Assembly: GCF_003001935.1 (NCBI RefSeq)
Contig: NZ_PVNG01000014.1
Span: forward strand, 62,001 to 126,000
Length of the DNA: 64,000 bases
Direction: 5' to 3'
Source: Nonomuraea fuscirosea
Lineage (GTDB): Bacteria > Actinomycetota > Actinomycetes > Streptosporangiales > Streptosporangiaceae
In this document: positions 26,004 to 33,401 of the stretch, piece by piece
How the letters are laid out: every line of letters begins with the position of its first letter
How positions within the stretch are numbered: the first letter of the stretch is position 1
Program-made: the position numbers and the translations under genes
Notes under the pieces: model-generated
The model's input: the letters and a program-made list of their open reading frames with translations, nothing else
What the model was told of the DNA's origin: nothing
The model's database searches: none

Positions 26004-26054
26004 TGGCCGCGTCTGACGCGTTGACCTGCGAAGGAGTGTCGATCTGATGGCCGC
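25984..26054 (+). repeat. Duplicated ribosome-binding-site/start junction
   Basis: A 27-base segment containing GAAGGAG, a TGATG stop-start overlap and GCC GC occurs at 25984-26010 and again at 26028-26054 with two mismatches, 44 bases apart. It duplicates the junction between the fused permease-ATPase gene and the next ATPase gene. Confidence 0.85.
26003..26047 (+). CDS. 14-codon mini-ORF between the two ATPase genes
   Basis: MAASDALTCEGVSI, starting at ATG 26003 and ending at TGA 26045-26047. Its start overlaps the stop of the upstream gene as TGATG, it has GAAGGAG at 25986-25992, and its stop overlaps the next gene's ATG as TGATG. It is best explained as a by-product of the junction duplication. 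It may still be translated and pass ribosomes to the downstream ATPase. Confidence 0.4.
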   Translation: MAASDALTCEGVSI

Positions 26055-26991
26055 CCTGTCGGTCGGGGACCTCATGGTCCGGTACGGCTCCGTCACGGCC
26101 GTCCGCGGCGTCTCCTTCGACGTCGCGGCCGGCTCCGTGCTCGGCCTCGTGGGCGAGTCCGGCTCCGGCAAGAGCACGGTGGCCCGCGCCCTCGTGGGGC
26201 TGACGCCGGCCACGGGAAGCATGCGGATCGACGGCGCCGACCTGTCGTCCCGCCAGGCGCGCCGCCGCGTGCAACTGGTGTTCCAGGACTCGCGCAGCTC
26301 GCTGGACCCCCGCTACACCGTGGAGCAGTGCGTGGCGGAGGGGCTCACGGGGGTGCGCGGGCGGGCCGCCTCGGCGCGGGTGGCCGAGCTGCTCGACCTG
26401 GTCTCGCTCGATCCCGCCGTCGCCGGGTCCCGTCCCGGCGACCTGTCCGGGGGTCAGCGGCAGCGGGTGGCCATCGCCAGGGCGCTCGCGGCCCGGCCCG
26501 ACGTGGTGATCGCCGACGAGGTGACCGCCTCGCTCGACGTGTCGGTGCAGGCGGTCGTGCTGAACCTGCTCCGCCGGCTGCGGGCCGAGCTGGGGCTGAC
26601 CATGATCTTCATCAGTCACAACCTCGCCGTCGTCGAGTACATGTGCGACGACCTGGCCGTGATGTTCGACGGCCGCATCGTCGAGTACGGGGCCGTCGGC
26701 GAGGTGATCGGGCGGCCCGAGCATCCGTACACGCGGTCCCTGCTGGCGGCCGTACCGGAGATCGGGCAGCGCCGGCTGCTGTCGGAGTCCGACGTGGAGG
26801 CCTCCGCGGTCACCGACCCCGCCTCGGCGGGAGGCTGCGCCTACCGGCTGCGCTGCCCGATCGGGCCGGCCGCGAACCCGGAGCGGGAGATCTGCGTGAC
26901 CACGGAGCCGGCCGCCACGGCGGCGCACGCGCACCACGCCGCCTGCCACTTCGCCCGCGAACTGGACCACCCGGTCGGCCCGCGCGGCTGA
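26047..26991 (+). CDS. Dpp/Opp-type ABC transporter ATP-binding protein (DppF type)
   Basis: A 314-residue ATPase with Walker A GESGSGKST, signature LSGGQRQR, VIADEVTASLD in Walker B (Val-Thr instead of the usual Pro-Thr after the Glu), switch His in FISHNLAVV, and a C-terminal GGCAYRLRCPIG segment. It should pair with the ATPase half of the fusion protein. ATG at 26047 follows GAAGGAG. It is last in the importer operon, and its stop is four bases from that of the convergent LacI gene. Confidence 0.93.
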   Translation: MAALSVGDLMVRYGSVTAVRGVSFDVAAGSVLGLVGESGSGKSTVARALVGLTPATGSMRIDGADLSSRQARRRVQLVFQDSRSSLDPRYTVEQCVAEGLTGVRGRAASARVAELLDLVSLDPAVAGSRPGDLSGGQRQRVAIARALAARPDVVIADEVTASLDVSVQAVVLNLLRRLRAELGLTMIFISHNLAVVEYMCDDLAVMFDGRIVEYGAVGEVIGRPEHPYTRSLLAAVPEIGQRRLLSESDVEASAVTDPASAGGCAYRLRCPIGPAANPEREICVTTEPAATAAHAHHAACHFARELDHPVGPRG

Positions 26992-26995
26992 GCCG

Positions 26996-28045
26996 TCAGC
27001 GGGCCGGTGGGGCGGTGCTGGCGCGGACGATGAGTTTCGTGGACAGCTCGACGCGGCCCTGCGGCAGGTCGGCGCCGTCCTCGTGGGCGAGGAGTGTGCG
27101 GATGGCCAGCGCGCCCAGCTCCGCGATCGGCTGCCGCACCGTCGTCAGCGGCGGCGAGATCCACTGCGCCACCGGCACGTCGTCGAAGCCCACCACGCTC
27201 ATGTCGTGCGGCACGGACAGGCCCCGCTGCTGGATCGCGGCGTAGACGCCGGTCGCCTGCTCGTCGTTGGCGGCGAAGATCGCCGTGGGCGGCTCGGGCA
27301 GGTCGAGCAGGGTCAGCGCCGACTTCAGGCCGGAGGAGTAGTGGAAGTCGCCGTGCTCGACGAGCCCGTCGTCCGGCGGGATGCCCGCCCGCTCCAGCGC
27401 GGCCCGGTAGCCGGCCAGCCTGGCCTGGCTGCACAGGAAGCGCATCGGCCCGGTGATCGCCGCGATCCGCCGGTGGCCGAGCTCGATCAGGTGCCGGGTG
27501 GCGGCCAGCCCGCCGCCCCAGTTGCCCGCGCCGATCGACGGGTCGTCGGAGTCGACGTCGCCGACCGGATCGACGAGGATCACCGGCACGCCGAGCTGCG
27601 CGATGCGCTTGTGGTCGGCCGGCGACAGCTCCGACAGCGCGAGGACGATGCCGCGCGAGCCGCGGTCGGAGACGTCCTCCAGCCACTGCTGGGCCCGTCT
27701 CGGCCCGCTGTCCAGCACCGAGACGACGATGCCGACCCGCGCGGCCCGCGCCGCCGCCTCCCCGCCGCGGATCATCTCGGCGGCCCAGGGCGTGCTCGCG
27801 TCGTTGAACAGCATCTCGATCAGGCCGCCGCGCCGGCCCGCCGCCACGGCCCGCTTCGTCCGTTTGGTGGGGACGTAACCGCGCTCGACCAGCATCGTTT
27901 CGATCTGGGCCCGCGTGGCCGGCGCCACGTCCGCACGCCCGTTGAGCACCTTCGACACGGTGGCTCGCGAGACGCCGGCCGCGGCGGCGATATCGGCGAC
28001 GGTGACCCGCCGTTCGACTGAGTCAGACACCAAGACATGCTCCAT
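26996..28045 (-). CDS. LacI-family transcriptional regulator
   Basis: 349 residues if ATG 28045 is used. HTH: VTVADIAAAAGVSRATVSKVLNG. Sensor domain motifs GAGNWGGGLAATRHLIELGHRRIAAITGP and SVVGFDDVPVAQW closely parallel those of the other LacI protein at 11288, so the two are paralogues with probably related effectors and operators. GTG at 28030 is an alternative start with GGAG nine bases upstream. It lies convergent to the importer operon and upstream of a hairpin that ends the dehydrogenase operon. Confidence 0.93.
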   Translation of the reverse strand: MEHVLVSDSVERRVTVADIAAAAGVSRATVSKVLNGRADVAPATRAQIETMLVERGYVPTKRTKRAVAAGRRGGLIEMLFNDASTPWAAEMIRGGEAAARAARVGIVVSVLDSGPRRAQQWLEDVSDRGSRGIVLALSELSPADHKRIAQLGVPVILVDPVGDVDSDDPSIGAGNWGGGLAATRHLIELGHRRIAAITGPMRFLCSQARLAGYRAALERAGIPPDDGLVEHGDFHYSSGLKSALTLLDLPEPPTAIFAANDEQATGVYAAIQQRGLSVPHDMSVVGFDDVPVAQWISPPLTTVRQPIAELGALAIRTLLAHEDGADLPQGRVELSTKLIVRASTAPPAR

Positions 28046-28139
28046 TGCGGAAACCGGGCTTCACTGTCGCAGCTACCATCGTAGGGGCCGCGAGACAGCC
28101 GGACCGAACCTCCAGAACGCCGCTACGACGGCGGCCCGT

Positions 28140-28178
28140 CGGCCGGCCACCGTCCGCCGCACGGCGCCGCGCCGGCCG
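28140..28178 (-). terminator. Hairpin downstream of the SDR gene
   Basis: CGGCCGGC at 28140-28147 pairs with GCCGGCCG at 28171-28178. The GC-rich loop contains further pairing. It lies 15 bases past the SDR stop on the minus strand and before the LacI gene. Confidence 0.5.
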
Positions 28179-28192
28179 CCCGGTCACCGCGT

Positions 28193-29002
28193 TCACATCC
28201 ATCCGCCGTCGACGATCCAGTTCTGGCCTGTGCACATCGCGCTGTCGTCGGCCGCCAGCCAGAGCACCATGCGCGCCACGTCGGCCGGCATGACGTGCTC
28301 GCGCAGCGACTGCGCTCCGCGTACCTTCTCCAGCGTCTCCGGCGTGGCCCACAGCGCGAGCTGCCGCTCGGTGAGGACCCAGCCGGGGATGACGCAGTTG
28401 ACCCGGATCCGGTCCGGGCCCAGCTCACGCGCCAGGGTGCGGGTCATGCCCTCGATGGCGGCCTTGGCCGCGATGTAGACGGGCAGCCCGACGAAGTCCG
28501 CGTGCGCGCTGATCGAGCCGAGGTTGATGATCGAGCCGCCGCCGAGCTCCCGCATGCCGGCCGTGACCGCCTGGATGGCGAAGAAGTGGTGACGCAGGTT
28601 GACCGCCATCCCGTTGTCCCAGAACGCCGCGTCGACGTCCCCGGTGTCGTGGCGTTCGTCGTTGGCGGCGTTGTTGACCAGGATCGAGATCGGGCCGAGC
28701 TCCGTCTCCACCGCCGCCACCGCCGCTCGTACCTGCTCGACGTCGCGCACGTCGGCGGGGACGAACACGGGCTTCGGGCAGTCCAGGGCGGCGATCCGGC
28801 CGAGCAGCCGTTCGGCGCCCTCGGCGTCGATGTCGGCGAAACCGACCCGGACGCCCTGCGCGGCCAGGGCGGTGACGAACTCCGATCCGAGCCCGGTGGA
28901 GCCGCCGCTGACGAAGGCGACGCGGTCGCGCAGGCTGGGATAGACGGCGTAGCGCGGCTCCCCGGCCTCGGTGGCCTCGGCGGCGGGTGATGCGATGGTC
29001 AT
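28193..29002 (-). CDS. Short-chain dehydrogenase, aldose 1-dehydrogenase-like
   Basis: A 269-residue classical SDR: cofactor loop SGGSTGLGSE, NNAANDERHD, catalytic Ser in GSISAHAD and YIAAK, and an end reading TGQNWIVDGGWM. The NNAAND-RH segment followed by FWDNGMAVNLRHHFFAIQAV strongly recalls Caulobacter-type D-xylose/L-arabinose 1-dehydrogenases, so a free pentose or hexose is the likely substrate, yielding a lactone. ATG at 29002 overlaps the upstream alcohol dehydrogenase stop (ATGA). With the dehydratase at 19112 and the aldolase at 20299 this would complete a non-phosphorylating sugar oxidation route. Confidence 0.91.
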   Translation of the reverse strand: MTIASPAAEATEAGEPRYAVYPSLRDRVAFVSGGSTGLGSEFVTALAAQGVRVGFADIDAEGAERLLGRIAALDCPKPVFVPADVRDVEQVRAAVAAVETELGPISILVNNAANDERHDTGDVDAAFWDNGMAVNLRHHFFAIQAVTAGMRELGGGSIINLGSISAHADFVGLPVYIAAKAAIEGMTRTLARELGPDRIRVNCVIPGWVLTERQLALWATPETLEKVRGAQSLREHVMPADVARMVLWLAADDSAMCTGQNWIVDGGWM

Positions 29003-30105
29003 GGCGACCCCCAGGGCAGTAGCACGCCTCGGCCGACCGAGCCGCCGGCCAGGTCGGCGAAGGCCGCGTTGACGTGGTCCAGCGGATAGCTCCGGCCGAT
29101 GAGCTCGCCGAGCGGCAGGCGGCCGGCGAGGTACAGCTCGAACAGCCGGGGCAGGTCGATGAGCGGGTTGGCGGAGCCGTACAGGCTGCCGACCACCCGC
29201 TTCTCCCGCTGCACCAGCAGGTTCAGCGGGACGGCGAACGTGGTCCCGACCGCGCCCAGGCCGACCGCGACGAGCGTCCCGCCGGGGCGGAGCACGTCGA
29301 AGGCCGTCTCCAGCGTGGCCGGGCGGCCGATGGCCTCGATCGCCCATTCGGCGCCGCGCGGCCGGATGTCCCCGACGGCGGCGGCGACGTCCTGGCTGGA
29401 GGCGTCCACGGTGTGGGTGGCGCCCAGCCGGGCCGCCATGGCGAGGCGCTCGGCGACGACGTCGACGACGATGATCGGGTTGGCGCCGGCCAGCCGGGCG
29501 CCGAGCACGCTGGACAGCCCGACGCCGCCCGCGCCGAAGATCACGATGGCGTCGCCCGCGCACTCCCCCACGGCGTTGAGCACCGCGCCGACGCCGGTGA
29601 TGACGGCGCACCCGGCGATGGCCGCGATCTCGGGCGGCACCTCCGGCGGGACCGGCACCACGGCGCGCTCGGAGACGACACAGTATTCGGCGAAGCAGGA
29701 CACGCCGAGCAGGTGATGGACTCGCGTGTCGCCGTCCCTGAGCCGGGTGGTGCCGTCGAGCAGGCCGCCCGAACTGGCCTGGATGCCCGCCGCCTCGCAC
29801 AGGGCGGGCCGTCCGGCCAGGCAGTAGGGGCACTGGCCGCACCGGGGCCGCCACATCAGGCAGACCCGGTCGCCGGCCCGCAGCCCGGTGACGCCGGGGC
29901 CGACCTCCTCGATCACGCCGGCGCCCTCGTGGCCCGGCACGACCGGGAGCGGGCAGCGCAGGTCGCCGGTCAGGTAGTGCTGGTCGCTGTGGCAGACGCC
30001 CGCCGCCTCGACCCGGACCAGGACCTCTCCCGCGTGCGGCGGATCGAGGCGTAGATCGCGGACGGCAAGGGGGGCTCCGACGTGTTCCAGCAGCGCGGCT
30101 CTCAT
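28999..30105 (-). CDS. Zinc-dependent alcohol dehydrogenase (MDR family)
   Basis: A 368-residue medium-chain dehydrogenase. Catalytic zinc ligands are Cys in AAGVCHSDQH and His-Glu in PGHEGAGVIEEVG. Four structural-zinc cysteines occur in CGQCPYCLAGRPALC. The NAD-binding loop is IFGAGGVGLSSV. Members oxidise primary or secondary alcohols including polyols. ATG at 30105 is preceded by GGAGGGGG. It is the first gene of a two-gene operon with the SDR, behind a promoter that carries island-type operator elements. Confidence 0.92.
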   Translation of the reverse strand: MRAALLEHVGAPLAVRDLRLDPPHAGEVLVRVEAAGVCHSDQHYLTGDLRCPLPVVPGHEGAGVIEEVGPGVTGLRAGDRVCLMWRPRCGQCPYCLAGRPALCEAAGIQASSGGLLDGTTRLRDGDTRVHHLLGVSCFAEYCVVSERAVVPVPPEVPPEIAAIAGCAVITGVGAVLNAVGECAGDAIVIFGAGGVGLSSVLGARLAGANPIIVVDVVAERLAMAARLGATHTVDASSQDVAAAVGDIRPRGAEWAIEAIGRPATLETAFDVLRPGGTLVAVGLGAVGTTFAVPLNLLVQREKRVVGSLYGSANPLIDLPRLFELYLAGRLPLGELIGRSYPLDHVNAAFADLAGGSVGRGVLLPWGSP

Positions 30106-30203
30106 CTGCCCCCTCCGGTCGCCCTCGCCAGCCGGCCGGCGAACGAGGAGACGGGGTCACTCGTCCGGCGACGTGCTGCTCGGGTCTGAGCTCGATCGTT
30201 GTA

Positions 30204-30233
30204 ACGGTAGATGTCACGAACAGTTGACGTCAA
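30204..30233 (-). promoter_or_regulatory. Promoter of the alcohol dehydrogenase operon
   Basis: On the minus strand TTGACG (30228-30233) and TACCGT (30204-30209) are separated by 18 bases. The operator pair at 30231-30253 abuts the -35 box. Confidence 0.5.
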
Positions 30234-30253
30234 CAGTTTCGGAACTTTCGACC
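30231..30253. promoter_or_regulatory. AGTTTCGA-type operator pair
   Basis: CAGTTTCGGAACTTTCGAC, with TTTCG at 30237 and 30246. The spacing is 9, shorter than the 11 seen at the two best sites. Confidence 0.5.
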
Positions 30254-30394
30254 GTCCTGGTCGGGAAATGTCAGGCCGCCGTACGGGTGTCCCACCGGGC
30301 CGGAGGGCGGTGATCCGTCGCGGAATGGCCCGATGACATGGGGATATGTCGGGCATGGGGCGAGCGTTCGCCGCCCGGCGCTTGGGTCGTGATG

Positions 30395-30413
30395 TCTCGA
30401 AACTCGCTTCGAC
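30395..30413. promoter_or_regulatory. AGTTTCGA-type operator upstream of glycosidase
   Basis: TCTCGAAACTCGCTTCGAC carries the reverse-complement motif CGAAACT and a second TTCGA, forming a spaced inverted repeat TCGAA-N6-TTCGA. It lies about 105 bases before the glycosidase start. Confidence 0.45.
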
Positions 30414-30516
30414 AGGATCGGAACTGCTCGGCTGGAAGAGTCGGACGCCAGCCGTCGACCGCGGCCCGGACTCGGGCGTCCGGGAGTAACAGGGACATCA
30501 TGGGTATCCTCCGGAA

Positions 30517-31896
30517 ATGCCCCCTAGGACCGTGCTGACCTGCCCCCAGTCCGAACTCGTCGCGGTCTACCAGGCCGCCCTGCGCAACCTGCTCGACGTC
30601 AACACGAACGGCGGGATCATCCGCGCCGGCGGCGGCTACCCGACCCCCTGGACCAGGGACGCCTCGATCAACTCCTGGTACGCGGCCAGCCTCCTGTCCC
30701 CTGACGCCGCCCGTGACACCCTCATGGCCGTCACCGGCGGCGGTCTCGTCCAGCAGGACGACCAGTGGTGGGACCAGATCATCTGGGCCGTCGCCGCCTG
30801 GCACCACGTGCTGGTGACCGGCGACGAGGAGTTCCTGGCCCGCGCGTACCCGATCGCCGCGGCGACCATGGAGGTCCTGGACAAGGAGCGGCTGGACGGC
30901 GGGTACGGGCTCTACCGCGGCGGCGCCGTCATGCAGGACGGCATCTCCGGCTACCCGGAGCCGCCCAACGACCCCGCCGTCGGCTCCAGCTTCGTGCTCG
31001 ACTATCCGGAGGCGCACCGGATCATGTGCCTGTCCACCAACGCCGTCTACGCCGGGGCGCACCGGGCGCTGGCCCGGATGGCGGCCGCGCTCGGCGCCGA
31101 CGCGCGGCCGCACCTGGAGCGCGCCGACGCCACCGCCGCCGCGGTGAACCGGTGGCTGTGGCGCGAGGAGGCCGGACTGTACGGCTACTTCCTGCACGAG
31201 GACGGCCGGCTGGATCCGCACCAGGAGGCACTCGGGCTGGCCATGGCGATCCTGTTCGGGGTGGCGGACGAACGGCGGGCCGCCCTCGTCGCGGCCAACA
31301 CGCACCGCGAGCCGCGCGGCGTGGTCAACGTCTGGCCGCACTTCGACCGGTACGGCCCCGAACGTCCCGGCCGCCACAACGCGATCTGCTGGCCGATGGT
31401 GATGGGCGTGTGGGGCGACGCGATGGCGCGCGGCGGTCATCAGGACCGCTTCCTGGAAACGCTGACGGACCTGCTCGGCCTGTACGGCGGCGGCCCGGCC
31501 GACGGCGCCCCGGCCGACGCGAGCCCGACCGGCGACACGGGGCTGTACGAGGTCTACCACGCGATCACCGGCGTCCCCGACGGCGGCTGGCAGCAGGGCC
31601 GGCGGTGGCCGTCGGAGCCCGACCAGACCTGGTCGGCCACGACCCTGCTCGGCCTGGTGCACCACGGCCTGTTCGGGATCAGGTTCGAGCCGGAGGGCCT
31701 GCGCTTCTCCCCCGCCGTACCCGCGCACTGGACCGAGGCCACGCTGAGCGGCCTGCGCTACCGCGGCATGACCCTGGACCTCACCGTGGTCGGGGGCGGC
31801 ACCCGGGTACGCGACGCCCGCCTCGACGGACGCCCGGCGGACCTGGTCCCGGCGGGCCTCACCGGCCACCACGACGTCCGGCTCACACTCACCTGA
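30517..31896 (+). CDS. Six-hairpin (alpha/alpha barrel) glycosidase
   Basis: A 459-residue cytoplasmic protein. It reads like GH63/GH78-type six-hairpin enzymes: YPTPWTRDASINSWYA, DDQWWDQIIWAVAAWHHVLVTGD, then NVWPHFDRYGPERPGRHNAICWPMVMG, and a small C-terminal beta domain after LRFSPAVPAHW. WTRD and the later Glu in TGLYEVYHA are candidates for catalytic acids. The family assignment (glucosidase, rhamnosidase or other) is open. ATG at 30517 lacks a strong ribosome-binding site. GTG 30529, behind CCTAGGA, is an alternative. Confidence 0.8.
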   Translation: MPPRTVLTCPQSELVAVYQAALRNLLDVNTNGGIIRAGGGYPTPWTRDASINSWYAASLLSPDAARDTLMAVTGGGLVQQDDQWWDQIIWAVAAWHHVLVTGDEEFLARAYPIAAATMEVLDKERLDGGYGLYRGGAVMQDGISGYPEPPNDPAVGSSFVLDYPEAHRIMCLSTNAVYAGAHRALARMAAALGADARPHLERADATAAAVNRWLWREEAGLYGYFLHEDGRLDPHQEALGLAMAILFGVADERRAALVAANTHREPRGVVNVWPHFDRYGPERPGRHNAICWPMVMGVWGDAMARGGHQDRFLETLTDLLGLYGGGPADGAPADASPTGDTGLYEVYHAITGVPDGGWQQGRRWPSEPDQTWSATTLLGLVHHGLFGIRFEPEGLRFSPAVPAHWTEATLSGLRYRGMTLDLTVVGGGTRVRDARLDGRPADLVPAGLTGHHDVRLTLT

Positions 31897-32030
31897 AGAG
31901 CCTGGTGAGAAGCCCGATGCGGCCGCGGTGAAGGGAGCGAAAAAGCTCTCGGGGTATTCACGTGATCGCCTGCGCCACCTAACGTCTTTTCCTATCGGGG
32001 TCCTCCATCGGTCACACAGAAGGGGAGGAG

Positions 32031-33365
32031 ATGGCCGATATGACGGATACGGCGGCGCAGGACGGCACCACATCCGACGACGGTTTAGCCCGCGACGACT
32101 ACGCCCTGCAGCGGGTCCCCCACCACGCCCGATACGGCTGGCTCACCGTCGCCGTACAACGGTTCGGCATGTTGTCCGCGCTGTCGCAGTTCCTGCTCGG
32201 CGCCACCCTCGGCATGGGCATGCGCTTCTGGGACGCCGTGCTCGCCATCACCCTCGGCGCGGTCATCCTCGAAGTGGTGGCCATCGCGATCGGCATCGCC
32301 GGCATGCGCGAGGGCCTGTCCACCGCCGTGCTCGCCCGCTGGTCGGGCTTCGGCCGGTACGGCTCCGGGATCATCGGCGTGGTGATCGCGGTGTCCCTGC
32401 TCGGCTGGTTCGGCGTGCAGTCCGGCGTCCTCGCCCAGGGGCTCGCCTCCCTCCTCGGCGGACCTCCGGTGTGGGTGTGGGCGATCCTGTCCGGGCTCGC
32501 CATCACCGCCATCGTCGTGCACGGGTTCGCCGGCATGGCCTGGACCGCGTGGATCACCGTCCCCGCCTTCCTCGCGCTGGCCGGCTGGGCCATCGCCGTC
32601 GAGCTGGGCCGGCAGGACCTCGGCGCCCTGATCGCCTCGGCGCCGCCGGGCCCGGCACTCAGCCTGGCCGAGGCCACCACCATCGTGGCCGGCGGTTTCA
32701 TCGTCGGCGCGGTCATCTCGCCCGACATGACCCGGTGGAACCGCAGCGCCGCCGACGTCGTCAAGCAGACCGTGCTCGGCATCACCCTCGGCGAGTACGT
32801 GATCGCCCTGGTCGGCGTGCTGCTGGCGCACGCGCTGCGCACCGGCGACGTGATCGCCATCGTCACCACCACCTCCGGCGCCGTCGGCACGATCGTGCTG
32901 GTCAGCGCCACCCTCAAGATCAACGACTGGAACCTGTACGCCGCCAGTCTCGGCACCACCAACGCCCTGCACACCGCGTTCGGCGTGCGCGCCAACCGCG
33001 CGGTCGTCACCGTCGCGCTCGGCGTCGTCGGCACGGGCCTGGCCGCCGCCGGCATCCTCGACCACCTCATCGGCTTCTTCACCCTGCTCGGCGTGGCCAT
33101 CCCCCCGATCGCGGGCATCATGGTCGCCGAGTACTACGTGGTGCGCCGCTGGCGCGGCGACCTCGACGCCTCCCGGGCCTCGGGACAGCTGCCCGCGTCC
33201 GCGCCCGGCTGGGTTCCGGCCGCGCTGCTGATCTGGCTCGTCTCCTCCCTCGTGGGTCACTATCTGACGTGGGGCATCCCCGCGCTCAACGCCCTGCTCG
33301 TCGCGTTCGTCCTGTACGCCGTCGCGGGCCGCCTCCGCCGCACCGGCTCCCCCTCCTCCCCCTGA
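32031..33365 (+). CDS. NCS1-family purine/cytosine-type permease
   Basis: A 444-residue secondary transporter with about 12 membrane segments. The N-terminal RVPHHARYGWLTVAVQRFGMLSALSQFLLGATLG and the later FIVGAVISPDMTRWNR match the CodB/NCS1 pattern; the SPDMTRW segment lies in the broken helix that binds substrate and cation. NCS1 members import cytosine, purines, hydantoins or allantoin. The two genes that follow (hydantoinase A and DUF917) suggest a cyclic amide substrate. ATG at 32031 is preceded by AAGGGGAGGAG, an excellent site. Confidence 0.91.
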   Translation: MADMTDTAAQDGTTSDDGLARDDYALQRVPHHARYGWLTVAVQRFGMLSALSQFLLGATLGMGMRFWDAVLAITLGAVILEVVAIAIGIAGMREGLSTAVLARWSGFGRYGSGIIGVVIAVSLLGWFGVQSGVLAQGLASLLGGPPVWVWAILSGLAITAIVVHGFAGMAWTAWITVPAFLALAGWAIAVELGRQDLGALIASAPPGPALSLAEATTIVAGGFIVGAVISPDMTRWNRSAADVVKQTVLGITLGEYVIALVGVLLAHALRTGDVIAIVTTTSGAVGTIVLVSATLKINDWNLYAASLGTTNALHTAFGVRANRAVVTVALGVVGTGLAAAGILDHLIGFFTLLGVAIPPIAGIMVAEYYVVRRWRGDLDASRASGQLPASAPGWVPAALLIWLVSSLVGHYLTWGIPALNALLVAFVLYAVAGRLRRTGSPSSP

Positions 33366-33401
33366 CCGGACCTTCACTCCCCCTTCAGACAGGAGCTCTT
33401 C

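Larger units (their letters stand above)
30106..30516. promoter_or_regulatory. Divergent control region, dehydrogenase operon versus glycosidase
   Basis: About 410 bases without a gene. It includes a minus-strand promoter at 30204-30233, an operator pair beside it at 30231-30253, and a second operator near the glycosidase at 30395-30413. The 12-base palindrome GTTGACGTCAAC (30223-30234) spans the minus-strand -35 box. Confidence 0.6.
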
